Counted from the stretch's first letter, positions 43,507 to 57,732 are shown. The stretch is DNA of 64,000 nucleotides from Neocallimastix lanati (nom. inval.) (GCA_016946835.1 JACVTC010000002.1:2488501-2552500), one strand, 5' to 3'. Notes: generated by a model from the letters alone, not told the origin. Numbers and translations: made by a program.

Positions 43507-45081
43507 ATATAAATGTATTAAAATAAATGGTATAAAATAATAAAAATAATATTTGATTAACATAATAAAAATATATTATTATTAAATATTATTTTTATTA
43601 AATATTAAAAAAAAAAAAAAAAATTTAAATTAATACAAAAAAAAAAAAAGAAAAAAAATATTATTTATTATTATTAAAAAAAAAAAAAAAAAAAGAACTT
43701 ATTATTTTTTTATGATAAAAAAAATAATAAAAAAAATAATAGATAATTATTAATATAATAGTAAAAATTAATTTATAATTTATAAAATAAATAAATGAAA
43801 TCAATAATAGAATGACTTTATTATATAAAGTTCAAATATTGAAAATTAAAAAATAATGCTAAAAAAAAAAGTAGAGGCTTTTTTTTTTTTTTTTGTTAAT
43901 ATTTCATATATAATAAAAAAAAAATTTTTTAAAAATAAAAAATATTACTTTTTCTATTTTACTTTTTATTAAATAATGAAAGGATAATATATAATCATTA
44001 ATTTTATCTTTATCTCAATTATAAAAAAATATATATATATAGAATGAAAAACCTTATCTATAAACTTTGAGCTATTTGAATGTTATATTTTATCATATAT
44101 ATTTTATCATATATAATTAATTCTTGTATATAAAAAAAAATTTTTTTTTTTTTATTTATTTTAAATTTTAAATAAGTATTTGGAAAAGAAAAATTAAATA
44201 TGTAAATTAAAAAATAATAATAATAATAATAAAATAATTGTATATTATTTATGGTAAATATAGACAATTTATTATTTAATCTAAAAAATTATATATTTAA
44301 ATATAGTATATAATTTTACTAATTAATAATAAAAAGATCTAAAAAGATATTTTAAAAATAATAAAGAAATAAAGCCTTATTTAAAAATATTTTCATTAAA
44401 ATTTTTTATTTACCAATTTTTTACTTCTTCTCCTCAGGTATCTATTATTCAAACCAATCATCTCATTTAATTTTTTATGAATAAATATATTGAAAATAAT
44501 TATTTTTTAATACTTTGCATGGATGATTAATATAATAAATATTTTCATTGATATTAATAATGAAATATTATTAATAGTAATCAATGAAAATACTTATTAT
44601 TAGTAATATTATTATTATTAATATTAGATAATATGAAATATACGTGAAATAAGATTCAAGTGTATTGAAACATATTTATTATTTAATTGTATATATAACT
44701 TTAATGATAATTTTTGTTTAAAAAAAAAAAAAAAAGAACACCCAATAAATATTTATTATAAAAAAAATAATCTTTATTTTAATGTCATTTTTATTAAGTA
44801 AATATTAAAAAATTTTATTGGCTTTCTTTTCAATTATGCATCCATTACAACTATTGTTGTTCTTTTTAAATTCCATAAATGATGTATATATATTAAACGT
44901 CAATTACTAAAAAATATTATTTATTTTTTTTTTTATATATATATATTATTTTAAAAAAATTTACAATGAGAAAAAACTAATTGCTTATATAATACAAATG
45001 TTTTTTAAAAAAAAAAAAAAAATATTAAAATCTATCAATATATATAATGATTTATGATATTTAATTGAATTTTTTTTTTTT
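43507..45081. other. Gene-free spacer, 3' side of the GH114 gene
   Basis: Homopolymers and AT runs. The only structure is the hairpin at 44531-44607. Confidence 0.55.
44531..44607. repeat. Imperfect inverted repeat (~30-bp arms)
   Basis: AATAAATATTTTCATTGATATTAATAAT is mirrored, across a short loop, by an arm that reads inversely as AGTATTTTCATTGATTACTA with flanking pairs. The arms of ATTTTCATTGAT stand out from simple AT sequence. It lies ~475 bp beyond the GH114 stop codon. Confidence 0.7.
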
Positions 45082-46232
45082 TTAATAATCCCAATTTCTA
45101 GGAGATTTTGAATTGACAGTTCTTATCTTTTTAGTTTTAGTAGTAGTATTTCTATACTTTCTCTTTCTACCACAAAAAGTATCATAATTGAAACGAGTGT
45201 AAGGATATTTAAGATCTTGACTAGGATCCTTAATGATTACACTTAAATCTAAAGTACCAACAGCTGAACAAACTTTACTCATAAAAGTTTTACTTGTTTC
45301 AAGACCATAAAGAGCTGTAAAGACAGGTTTATTTTGATCTAAAAAGATTGTGTAAGCTTTACATTCATTATAATCTGAACATTGTTCATTGATAGCAAAA
45401 TCAAATTTATCTACTAAATCTTTTAATAAACCAACACTATTTTTTAAACCAGCTGCTATTCCGCGTTCATGAGCTTTTTCTGCTAACCAACTATTATATT
45501 TAATTTGATCTTGAGCTGTAAATTTATCATCCCATTTAACATTTGAGTATCCATCAACATTATCGAATTCAGCTCCATCACAACCTTTTTCTTTAGCGAC
45601 ATCCAAGGCACTAATCATAAAAGGTTTAATACCTTCTACACGAACATCAAGCCAATATTCATCCCAATCCTTCATTTTTGTTCTCACCAAACCTTTTACA
45701 TCCAACATTCCTTTGTTTTCTTTACGGAAGGGTTCATAGGTACCAGCTGAGAAATAACAAATAACCTTTAAGCCTAAATCATGCATTTCTTTAATAGTTT
45801 CCTTGGTAACATCATATAAATCAATATCAATGACATCATATTCACCTGCAACACTATTTATCAATAATATTTATTAATAAATTTAAAAATAAAAAATAAA
45901 AATAAAAAAATAAATTTAATTAAATGAAATAAATTAAAATAAATTTAAAAAAAAAAAAAAAAAAAAATTTATTAATTTTATTTGAATAATTATTAATTTC
46001 AATTTTTATTTATTTATTTATTTATTTTTATATTTATTTATTTTATTCATTTATTTTTTTGTTTTTTATTTTTTTGTTTTTTTGATAGTTACAGTGGAAG
46101 TTTATTAGGATTTTGACCCAAAGACCAATTCCATGTAGTTCCAGCTTTTGGTTTCCAAATTCCGGCATTAACAGACGGTAAATGAATTAGAGAAGTAATT
46201 AATGGTAAAACAACAAAAATTAAATTAAACAT
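45082..46232 (-). CDS. Secreted GH114 enzyme (endo-alpha-1,4-polygalactosaminidase family)
   Basis: Two exons (46093-46232 and 45082-45853, joined in phase 2 over a 239-bp intron) encode 303 aa. Residues 1-23 form a signal peptide (MFNLIFVVLPLITSLIHLPS, then VNA). The mature protein is a single TIM-barrel of GH114: WNWSLGQNP near the start, YDVIDIDLYDV, then VICYFSAGTYEPFR, CDGAEFDNVDGY (the acidic strand where catalysis is placed in this family), LKNSVGLL and INEQCSDYNEC. The end is a basic tail (CGRKRKYRNTTTKTKKIRTV) of about 30 residues beyond the usual fold. The family acts on galactosaminogalactan-like polymers in fungi. In rumen it might remodel the fungus's own matrix or attack other microbes; that is inference. 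No dockerin or CBM. Confidence 0.9.
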
Positions 46233-46423
46233 TTTTTATATTGTAGTCTATTAAAAATATACAATTCTTCTTTTTTTTTTTTTTTTTTTTGTTTCTTTTT
46301 TTTTTTTTTTTTTTTGTTTCAATAAAATCTAAACTAATTTATAATGATAAATATATAATATAATATATATTAAATATTATATTTAAAATAATTAATATTA
46401 ATTAATCTTTGAATTAAAATAAG

Positions 46424-46462
<39 letters not shown>

Positions 46463-48214
46463 AAATTAAATATTTAATTTATTATTTCGGAAATTTTATC
46501 AATAATATAATGATAAAAATAGAAGGAGTAATAATAATTATAATTTGATCAATTGGAAAAATATTAAATTAAAAATTCCAGTATTTATTAAAGTATTTAA
46601 TTTTAATCATCTTTATTATTAAATTTAGTACTTTTATTTTTTTTTTAATGTATATATATATATTTTTTATTTTATTTTAATTTATTAAAAATAAAAAAAT
46701 GAAATTTAAAAAATAAAAATAAAAATAAAATACATGCAAAACTTTTATTTATTTTTGTTTTATGCAGTTTATGCAGCTATCCTTTTTCCTATAATTTCAT
46801 TTATTACTCTATATATAAATAATTTATTAAAGCATCTATTTTAATTATATAAAGTTTTTTTTTATATTTTTTTTCAGGTTATATTTAAATTTTAACTCCA
46901 AATTTTTTAATTTTTATTTATTTAATTTTTTTTTTTTAAAAAAAAAAAAAGATAATAATTAATAATAATATGCAGGTATTTTTTCTGTACAATATTTCAT
47001 GAAGATACAAATGTAAAATGTATTTTAACAAAACAAAAAAAAAAAAAAAAAAAAATTAAAAATTCTATTTTTATTTTATTTTTATTTTTATTTTTATTTT
47101 TATTTTTCTTTCTTTATCTTTTTTTTTTTTTTTTTTTTTATTTTTTATTTTTTTTTATTATCTTTTTACTTTTATTTAATTTTTTAATTTTTAAAAAAAA
47201 AAAAAAATAGTTATTTATAGTTTCATCAGAATAAAAAAAATCAAGAAATTATATTAAAAATGTTTGCTCGAATATTTACAGTATTTACAAAGAAATAAAA
47301 TAATTGTAAATTATATATATATATTTTTTAAATTTTATATTTAAAATATAATAATAAAAAATGAAATAAAAATTAAATTCTAAATAAAATTTTAATTCAT
47401 ATAATATTTATTATTTTTTATTATTATCATATATTTTATTTTTTTTTAATTCATAATTTCAAAATATTTTACAATTATATAATCTATAATATATTAATAT
47501 TTTTAATAGAATGTGTTGTATTTCACAATAGATAGTGATAACAGATAATAATAGTGGATAATAACAATTATTGATATATATAAAACTTTTAATAATTTTT
47601 AATATTACTTTAAAGAATTTTTTTTAAAAAATATTTTATTTTTAATGGCATTTAAAGAATATTTCTTTTTAATATTTTTTTTAATACTTTTAATAATATT
47701 TATATATATATATATATATATTCATTAAAAATAAAATAAATTTGAAAATTTCAATTTATATATATATATATATAATATTTTTTAAATCTTTAAAAAGTAT
47801 TTAAAATAAAATAATAAAAATAAAAAAAAATTAAATAAAAAAAAAAAAAAATAGAAAGGTTTATATTTCTTAAAAAAATATTTAAAAATAAAATTTTTTT
47901 TTTTTTAAATAATCTTAAAAATGTATAAAAAAAATATTTCCTGTTATTAAAAATAAAATATTTTCTATATTATTAATATAAAAATTAAAATTAAAATTAT
48001 AATCTCTAAAATAAATATACAAATAAAATATTCTTCAAAGGTTTTTAAAAAAATAGAAATTAAAGCTTATTATTATGAAAAAATATTAATAAATGAACAC
48101 TTTAACTTGTAAAAGCAATATTTTTAATTTTTATTTTTTTTATTATTAAATTTAGAGTTATTTTTTAAAGGTACTTTTTTATATATATTTGAGAATAATA
48201 TAAAATATAATTTA
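46233..48214. other. Gene-free A+T-rich spacer
   Basis: Contains T tracts just upstream of the GH114 start (46270-46317), a poly-A tract at 46422-46459 and TTTTTA runs near 47060-47110. No gene or RNA recognised. Confidence 0.55.
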
Positions 48215-48655
48215 TTGATTGTTTTAATATTAAAAATTAAATATTATTTTTTTCAAAAAATATTTATGAAATATAATGAAGCTATATTTGCAGATGGTGC
48301 TATTTATTTTGCACATAAATTTAGTTATTAAGTGCTTATTACTAGAACTTTAAGATTTAAATAGTTTTTATACTACTTCTTTTTCAACTTATAAAAATGT
48401 TTAGAATATATTGAAAATAAAAAAAAAGTTAATAGAAATTGGAATTATTATTTTTTTTTTTTTAAAAAAAAACACCTTCTTTTTATAAATTAATATATGA
48501 ATTAAAACAAAGAAGAAATTTTTATTTTATATTACGAAAAACTGATGAAATTAATATTTTAATTGAAAAATTCAAAATTATGGAATTAACTAATAATGAA
48601 AGACCTAGTAATTATATTGTTGAATCATGGTTTAAATGTTTAATTTAAATAATTA
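48215..48655 (+). pseudogene. MULE transposase relic, third copy, internally deleted
   Basis: The first part (48215-48400) translates to FQKIFMKYNEAIFADGAIY ... VLITRTL, matching the IFADGTF region of the 16-kb transposase. The second (48470-48655) gives TPSFYKLIYELKQRRNF ... INILIEKFKIMEL ... ESWFKCLI, matching its C-terminal 100 residues. Everything between, including the C-x2-H motif and catalytic Glu, is gone, and several stops interrupt the rest. No inverted repeats are visible nearby. Confidence 0.75.
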
Positions 48656-48659
48656 TTGA

Positions 48660-50368
48660 TTTGTAATAAATGACAGAGTAATGATCAAATGAAAATAATT
48701 ATCATAATTATGATGTCGTACAAAATTATTATTAATAGTTAAAATTACTCATAATTAAAAATTAGTAATTGTTTAAAATTTTTAATATTTAATTTAAAAA
48801 TATATATATATTTTATTTTTATTAATTACACAAATATATAATAATCATAATAATCATACCTAAGTATTAGGTAAATGTCATTAATTCAATGAATTATATA
48901 ATCATATATTATATAGTAATATTCAAATAATAAATGTACTTTAATTGATTTAATATTAATAAATATTTAAATAAAGAAAAAAGTTTTTTTTTTCTTTTTA
49001 TTTATTTATTTATTAATATAACATTTGATATTTATTATTCTTCATATAAATTATAAAAAATTTGATATGTATAATTGATAATGTTATTTTTATTATTATT
49101 GTTGATAAAATAATAATAATTATAAATTAAAAATGGAACATTTTATATTATTTAGACAATTATTAACTAAAGTAGTGAATATATATAACGCTATAATATA
49201 ACATTAAATATTTCATAAAGTTCTATATTATAAAGTTCAAGAAAAAATTAATTATTCTATAACTTAAATTTCTTTCAAATAAATATAGGTTTAAAGAATG
49301 TTTTTTTAACTTTTTTTATATTAAAAAAAATTAAAACAGCCTTATAATAATATATTAAAAATATATATATATAAATTAAAAAAAAAAAAACTTTTTACCT
49401 TAGAAAAATATATTCTTATATTAGTAATAGTGTAAACTGAAAGTTATTAATTATTAAAAAGAACTAAAACAGCCTTATAATAATATAATAATATAATAAA
49501 AACATATATATAAATTAAAAAAAAAAATAAATAAAAAAAAAAAAAATTTACCTTAGAAAAAGCTTAAAAAATATTATCAGAAAATAACATTCAATTTAAA
49601 TTATTACAAATACAAGAATAAATTTTTTTTTTAAGATTAAATACAAGGAGTTTTATCATATAATTGTTAATTTTTTTTTTTTTTAAAAAAAAATCTTATT
49701 ATGAAATTGCACCATAATACTTTAAAAAGATTGTTTTATGAAAATTGAATCATAATTCAAGTATTAACCTATATCACAAAAACAAAAATTTTTTTTTATC
49801 TATATATATTTTTTTTAAAAAAGCTTTTAAATAAAAAAAAAGTTTATTGACTAATGTTAATTTGAATTATGATACACTTTATTGTTAATTTCATATTGAT
49901 TAAAGTAAAATTGTAAAAAAAGTATAAATGATAAAATAAGTTAATATTAATAAAAGTGTAAAATATAAAACTATATTAAATATATTATTATATCTAATTA
50001 TCTATTATATATATATTTATAATTATAATATATAAAATTACATTCAATAACGTAATATTATTTAATAATAATGAAATTAAATATTAATATATATATATGA
50101 AAATTGAACATAAATATATAAAAAGCTTAAAATTAATTTTTAGTAATGAGTGACTTAATATGAATTTGAACTGAGTTAATAATATACAGTTATTTTATCT
50201 ATTTTTTAAAAAAAAAATTAGATATATATATAAAAAATAACAACAATAATAATAATTATAATAATAAAACGATAAAATTAAATAATAAAAAGATTCATTG
50301 AAACATATAATAATATAATATTATTAAAAATATAATTATTACATCAATTATTTTTATTTTTATTTTAT

Positions 50369-50402
<34 letters not shown>

Positions 50403-50431
50403 AATACTAAGCCACCAATTTTAACAAAAAA

Positions 50432-50464
<33 letters not shown>

Positions 50465-50842
50465 GAATAAAATAAAAATAAAAATATAAATAAAAACAAT
50501 AATAAATAATAAATAATAAATAATAAATAAAAAACAATAAATAATAAATAATCATATTTAATAATATTTTTTATATATAAACTTTTATTTTATTTATTAA
50601 CTTATTTTTATAACTGTTAAGTTTACATACATTCTTTATTTTTTTATATTAAATATAAATTTAAATATAAAATACGAAAAATTATCTAGATAGTAAAATT
50701 TATGGAAAATGGAAAAATAATTAAAGAATATTTTTATTTTAATTTTTATTCTTTGTTAATATTGTTTAATATTGTCGTTGTTATTGTTACTGGTATAAAA
50801 AAAAAGTAATGAACAATGATGATTTTATTTTTTTAAAAAAAA

Positions 50843-50880
<38 letters not shown>

Positions 50881-50998
50881 TAAAAATAAATAGTCTAATA
50901 AAAATTAAAAATAAAATTAAAAATAAAATAATAATGAAAATAAAAATGAAAATTAAAAGAAAAATTAAAGAAAAAAAAAATTAATAAAATTTATATAT

Positions 50999-51034
<36 letters not shown>

Positions 51035-51239
51035 AAAATAGTATCTACATTAATTTTATGAGTATATATATAAAGAATTTTTTATAGTTGATTTATTATA
51101 AATATTCTTTAAATATGTAAAATTGAAATATAAATAATTAAAAAGCTTTACTTTTAAATTATAATTTCTTTTTTCATTTTGAGTCTTGTGTCGTATATAA
51201 AAGATTCAAATAGTATTAAAAAAAAAAAAAAAAAAAATA

Positions 51240-51278
<39 letters not shown>

Positions 51279-51775
51279 GCTTTAAAATACTTAAATTTTA
51301 ATTTTTTTCATTTTGCGTCTTATATAAAAGATTTAAATAGCATTAATAAAAAAAAAAAAAAAAAAATTACAGTTACTACTTTTTTTTTTTTTTTTTTTTT
51401 TTTTCACTTTATATTACTTTTTAATAAAAACTAATAAAATACTCTAATAATTATTCAATAATTCAAATATTAATTATTAGAATACATAGTAATTTCTATT
51501 AAAAATAATAATAACTATTTTCTGTAAAATTCATTATTTTCATTATTTTAATGAAAATAATGAAAATAAAAGAAAAAAAACACTATTGTTTTATAATATA
51601 CATATATACAATGATAATAATAAAAAAAAAATTATATTTAATTATTTAGCTAAAGTATTTTATAATTAAATATTTTTTTTTAACTAAATTAGTTATATAT
51701 TATTTCTTTCATAGCAACTGTTGTGTAAATATAAAATAGATATTGCTTTTACTTTTATTTTTATTTTTTTTTTTT
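48660..51775. other. Gene-free A+T-rich spacer
   Basis: Three kilobases with no gene. It includes a divergent direct duplication (49334-49560), (AAT)n and (TAA)n patches (50845-50880) and long poly-A/poly-T pairs at 50380-50470 and 51215-51400, which could form hairpins. Confidence 0.55.
49334..49560. repeat. Direct duplication, ~80-bp unit
   Basis: CTAAAACAGCCTTATAATAA and, after a variable A-rich run, TTACCTTAGAAAAA occur twice (about 49334-49408 and 49463-49561), separated by ~55 bp of unrelated sequence. Confidence 0.75.
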
Positions 51776-52807
51776 TTAAGTACGGAAACCAATTAAACCA
51801 GTAGCATTATGACAATTTAATGGATGAGAAGGAAATGATAATGAAAAGAATTGTGAAGAATTCATAAATGAAGTTTCACCCATAGTTGGATAAAGACCAA
51901 TTAACCATCCTAATTTTTCTTTAAAAAGTTTTACAGATTCAGCGAATCCATATTTACCGTTAAGTTCATTGTTATACTTTATTAATGATTTCATCCATTC
52001 TCCTACTAAAGAGCTACTATACACTTTACCATTTTGAACGCGTTGTCCAATTTCATTGATGACCAATTTCCATGCTTCACCTACTTCTTTGAAGAGATAT
52101 TCACGTGTTATTTCATTATAATAATTTTGATTCCATACAGGAAGACGTAAAGCCAATTGAGTAGCATATTCAAGATAACCAAATGAAACCACTGGATATT
52201 CTCTTTCAAGTTCATTACCATAGTTTGAGGTGTTTGTAAAATATTTTAAGTAATTTACGGTTAACTCTAAAAGTTCTATTAAATGTGGCTTTACTCTATT
52301 GAAAGAATAATCTGAACGGTCTGCACCCCATTTAGTATATGGGAAAGAATTATTGAATTTCTTTTCAGCAGCTTGTAGTTGAAGGGTAACAGATTTAAGG
52401 GTTGGTTTTGGAATTAGGGAAAGGATATCTTGACTAAGTTTTGGATTTTTATCGAGAAGACTACATAATATGTTTAATATTTGTTCTTTTTCAAGAGAAC
52501 GAAGAACACCTTCAAGTTTTGGCTTTAATTTTCTTTGTTCTTCTTCCTCTTTTTTCTGTTGTTCCTGTTTTTGTTGTGCATGTTTTACATTGTTAAGGAT
52601 TCTTTCATGTTCTACTTGGGATGAAAATATGGTTGGTTTCACTTTTTTATGTGATTGTATAAATTTACGTTCATTTATATTATTATTTAAATTTTCAAGT
52701 TCATCTGAACTATTACCATCAGACAAATCCATAACTTCATCTTCATCTAACTTTCTTTTTTGACCATATTTAATTTTACCGAATTGTATTATACGAACTT
52801 CAGCCAT
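51776..52807 (-). CDS. cut8: Cut8/Sts1 family nuclear proteasome tether
   Basis: 343 aa in one exon. Cut8 (fission yeast) and Sts1 (budding yeast) bind the 26S proteasome and hold it at the nucleus. Residues 1-80 are charged and hold basic clusters that could serve as nuclear import signals (GQKRKLDED, SHKKVKP). A Glu/Gln-rich helix (~72-96) follows. The conserved domain (~97-310) shows LLDKNPKLSQDILSLIPKPT, the typical start; then SFPYTKWGADRSDYSFNRVK and a long helical bundle (LRLPVWNQ, EAWKLVINEI, LVGEWMKSLIKYNNEL). Length and order fit the family. It is the only clear housekeeping gene of the window and its base composition is the least A+T-rich. The symbol follows the fission yeast orthologue. 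Confidence 0.9.
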   Translation of the reverse strand: MAEVRIIQFGKIKYGQKRKLDEDEVMDLSDGNSSDELENLNNNINERKFIQSHKKVKPTIFSSQVEHERILNNVKHAQQKQEQQKKEEEEQRKLKPKLEGVLRSLEKEQILNILCSLLDKNPKLSQDILSLIPKPTLKSVTLQLQAAEKKFNNSFPYTKWGADRSDYSFNRVKPHLIELLELTVNYLKYFTNTSNYGNELEREYPVVSFGYLEYATQLALRLPVWNQNYYNEITREYLFKEVGEAWKLVINEIGQRVQNGKVYSSSLVGEWMKSLIKYNNELNGKYGFAESVKLFKEKLGWLIGLYPTMGETSFMNSSQFFSLSFPSHPLNCHNATGLIGFRT

Positions 52808-53058
52808 TTTATATTTTTAAATTTATTTATTAAAAAAAAAAAGAAAAAATAATAATAATAATTATAAAGAAAAATTTTTTTATTTTAATAGATAAGAATT
52901 AGATTAAAATATTTCTTAATAATCCTTTTTTTTTGGTTGTTATATTAATTTTATCGATTATTTTAAATTTAATTTCAAAACGGATAAAGATCTAATAATA
53001 ATTAATAATATTAAAATGTATAATATATAATATATATTAATAATTATGTTTACTTAAA

Positions 53059-53103
<45 letters not shown>

Positions 53104-53612
53104 AATAAACACTTTTTTATACTAAACATTATATACTATTAATATTTACTTTTTTTTTTCATTCTATTATTATATTATATGTACATTTTTTTATTAGAAC
53201 TAAACAAATTTATATTTTATATGTTGCTTAATTTTTTTTTATTTTATTTTTATTTTTTTTTTTTTCTATTCTATTACATATAATATTTTATATTTTTTAA
53301 TTTATATTCATCTAAATTATTAAATAATTTATATATTTATTTTATATTTATTTTATCACTTTTTATTCTATTATCTTTTTAATCTTTATTTTTATTATTA
53401 TTATTATTATTTTAGTATTCCAATTAATTTTCAAATAATATTTTAATATTAAAACTTTTCTATATTTCAAAAAATAAAAAAAAATAATAATAATTACAAA
53501 ATTAAATATATATAAAAAGATTTTTAATTTTTTTTTTAATTAATGCTAATTTTTTTTTATATTTCTTACCTTTAATAAAATTTTCTTTAAAATTTATGAT
53601 TGTATATAAAAG

Positions 53613-53646
<34 letters not shown>

Positions 53647-54359
53647 ATATTGAATATATTTAAAGTTTCGTTATTTAATTAAATAAAATATTATTATTAT
53701 TATTATTTTGTAAGGTCTCTATATTAAATAAGTAGTGTTGTATGAATATTTTTTATAAAAAATATATTTAATTTTAATAGGATCGAGGTGGATTTAAACT
53801 TTTAAATAATACTATAAGTAGTGAGATTTTCTATTTTTTTTCTATATAAAAAAATTATTCATTATATGATATTGTGATGAAATATTATATTGTTTATATA
53901 TATAATAATTATTTAATCTTTTTTTTTTTTTTTTAATTAAAATATTTCTGTTTTAATATTATAACAAGAAATTTAATCCTCTAATAAATAAAATAAAATA
54001 AAATAAAATAAAATAAAAAAAAAAAAAGATTTTTATTTATTATTATATATATATATTTTTTAAAACGTCCTTAATATTTATTACTTCTTTTTTTAAAATA
54101 TATATATATATAAAAAATAAAACGAGAAAAAAAACGTTCAATACGAGGTTAAATTTTGTATTTTATATGAAATTTTTAATTTGTAAACTTTATTATTAAT
54201 ATTTGTATTTATAATATAATTATTATTAGTTTTTTTTTTATATAATTATATATATATATATATTTACAGTTATAATTATAATTATATGAAATACTGCTAT
54301 ATTTACTACTATTTCCCATATAACAATATATGTTTATATATATATATATTTTATTTATT

Positions 54360-54650
54360 ATTTATTATTTATTATTTATTATTTATTATTTATTATTTAT
54401 TAATAAATACTCTTTTTTATTATTTATTATTTATTATTTATTAATAAATACTCTTTTTTATTATTTATTATTTATTATTTATTAATAAATACTCTTTTTT
54501 ATTATTTATTATTTATTATTTATTAATAAATACTCTTTTTTATTATATATTATTTATTATTTATTAATAAATACTCTTTTTTATTATTTATTATTTATTA
54601 TTTATTAATAAATACTCTTTTTTATTATATATTATTATTTATTATTTATT
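54360..54650. repeat. 41-bp minisatellite, six units
   Basis: TAATAAATACTCTTTT recurs at 54401, 54442, 54483, 54524, 54565 and 54606, exactly 41 bp apart, with TTATTATTTATTATTTATTA between. Units 4 and 6 have a TATATT variant. Confidence 0.95.
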
Positions 54651-55777
54651 ATTTATTATTTAAGTTATTCAGTATTAGTAATTAATTATAATTAATTATT
54701 TTTATATTTTTATATTTGTTTATACATATATTAATATAAAGTTATTTATAATTATTAATTAATATAAACTATGAAATAATTTGTCATCATTTATCTCAAA
54801 ACTATTTTTTTATTATAATTCTTCTAATCATTTATTTTATTAATATTTATATTAAATAATATTCTTGGATAATATGCAATATATTCTAATATATATAAAT
54901 AATACCAATAGAATACACTTTAATAAATAAAAATAATACTACTAGAATATACTTTTGAGAATTAAAAAAATTTAAATTTTTTTTTTTTTATTTTTTGAAA
55001 TTTAAAATAAAATTAAAATATATCAAATGGTAATTTTGCAATAAATGACTTTACATAATACAATAAATAATAAATAAGTATTAACATATATTACAATATA
55101 AATAAAGTATTTAAATTAAAATAAATTAAAATATTTTAAAAAAAAATTAAAAAAAAAAAAAATTTAAATAATGTAAAAAAAAAAAAATAGTTAATAACAA
55201 GTTAAATAATTAATAAAAATGGAAAAATATATATTATATATAAAATTACTTATAAAATATAATTAATATAAAGTTATTATTATTAATATTATTATTACTG
55301 TTGTTATTTTTTTTATTGTAATTATTTATTATGGGTTATTTTTTTTTTATTGTAATTATTAATTATGGCAAAATAATTATTATTTAGAAAATATTAGTTA
55401 TACATAAAATTAATTATGGTGATTTGATTATTACTGTCTTTTATAAAGATTATTTATTTCTCTTTTATATCATCTTTTTCAATAAATAATAGAATAATTA
55501 AAATGAGTATCATAAAAATATATAATTATAAAAAAAAAAAAATATTTAAATTTTAATCAAAATATAATTTTAAAATATTTTAAAAATTATATTTTAATTA
55601 GAAATATATAATTTAAAAATAAATGACATCATCCTTACTTAATTTTATATATATTTCTTTACTCTTTTCTATCTACTATCTTATTACTATTATTATAATC
55701 ATTTTTATTATAATTATTTATTATTATTATTACAATTATTACAATTATCTATTATTATAATTATAGTTATTTATAAT

Positions 55778-55840
55778 TATCATTACTACTACTACTACTT
55801 CTACTACTACTACACTACTACTATACTACTACTATTAATA
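55778..55840. repeat. (ACT)n microsatellite, imperfect
   Basis: About 17 ACT units with a few interruptions, the only C-rich simple repeat of the window. Confidence 0.85.
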
Positions 55841-56753
55841 TTATTAATTATTATAACTTTTATTTTAGTTTAATTAAATCTATTTATTTTTTTTATTAAA
55901 TTATACATATAAAACAATAAAGCAATAATTTTTAAAACATTCAAATACAATCACATTAAGTTCTACAAAAATATTAATGGCTACCTCAATGAAATTATAT
56001 ATATTTTTTTGTTAATACTTAAATAACTAATTAAAAATGATAAATGGTGTATAAATATAGTAGTAGTAATATATATATATTAAAAAAAAAATCATTTATA
56101 TAATAATATTTATAATAATTATTTATATTTATTAAAATTAAATAATTTTACATACAATATATTTATTAAAATTAAATAGTATTAATAATTTTACAATATT
56201 TTATTGGAATTATATTGTATTAATAATTTAAACAAAATTTTTCAAAAGTTTTTTAAACATCAAAATTATATAAAAATAATATAAATAATTAATAAAAAAA
56301 TTATTTATACGTTATATTTTTATTTTTTATATCAAAAAAAAAAAAAAAATAAATAAAAAAAATAAAAAAAAAAAATAAAAAAATAAAATAAAATATCATA
56401 TAATAATAATAATAATAATAATTATTATTATTATTATTATAATTATGATATTAATAAAACTAAAAAAAATTTTTTTATATATTAATAATATTAATAGTAT
56501 GAAATTATTAGAGGTTTGTGTATATTTTCAATTCATTTTTGAAACCTAAAAATTTAATTCAATGTTTTCTGGCAATTATAATATTTCAAATTTTTATTTA
56601 TTCATTTATTTTATTTTACGCTTATGAAGTAACAAATAAAAAATAAAAAATAAATAATAAAAAATAAATAATAAAAAATAAAAAATTAGATGATATAACC
56701 ATTTAATAACTTTTTTAAACTTTAGTTTTAATTGTATATAATGAAATTGAAAA

Positions 56754-56787
<34 letters not shown>

Positions 56788-57508
56788 TTTTAGTGCATTA
56801 CTCCTAATAGCAGAATAATAAATAATATATTTTATTAGCCAAAAGTATTTTAAAAACATTAATAAGTTCCTTCTTTAAAATTTTAAATAATATTATCAAA
56901 TAATAATGTATTATTATGAATAAATATTGTTAAAACTACTAATAATCATAATGAATGATTTAAAGTATAGTTAAATAATGAAAATATAAAAATATTAATA
57001 TTTAATACACAAATTTGATTGGTTACTGTATAAAATACTAATTTTATATATATATATTTATTAACAAATACAAATAATCATTAATTCAAACTGATTAAGT
57101 GTACATAAATATAAATAATAATATAAATATATTATTTAAAAATATATATATAAATATATAATTAATAAAAAAAATTATAAAAAATTACTTCAACTTCTTT
57201 ATGTAAAAAAAAAAAAATTAAGCAATTTTAAAAAAAAAGAATTTTGTAAAAAAAAAAAAAAATTAAACAATTATAAAATAAAAATAATAATTTTAAAATA
57301 AAAATAATTTACAATAAAAATGAATATTTATTAATATTTTATTTATTTATCTATTTATTTTTTTTTATAATATTTTATTTAAAATTATGTAAGATCAATT
57401 CTCTCTATTTAACAGAGAAAAAAAAAAACCAAGATATGAATTTTTAAGATTTTTCTTTTTTTTTATTAATACAAAACTATTTTTAGCTTTAAAATTTTAA
57501 ATATTAGC

Positions 57509-57542
<34 letters not shown>

Positions 57543-57682
57543 TATAAAATAAAGTTTTAAAAGTAACTTTTTTGGATGAATCGATTGCAATATATTATTA
57601 ATATATATTTTATTTTTATAGAATATTCTTTATTGAAATTACTATTAAAAAATTTAAAATTTAAAAATTGAAATGAAAAATT

Positions 57683-57732
57683 AAAATTTAATTAAATTAA
57701 ATTAAATTAAATTAAATTAAATTAAATTAAAA
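57683..57732. repeat. (AAATT)n pentanucleotide repeat
   Basis: Nine to ten perfect units followed by poly-A. Confidence 0.9.

Noticed and set aside
52470-52763. 97-codon plus-strand frame rich in Cys, Ser and Phe
   Set aside because: Shadow of the Cut8 coding region, from the complement of its Glu/Gln/Lys-rich helix.
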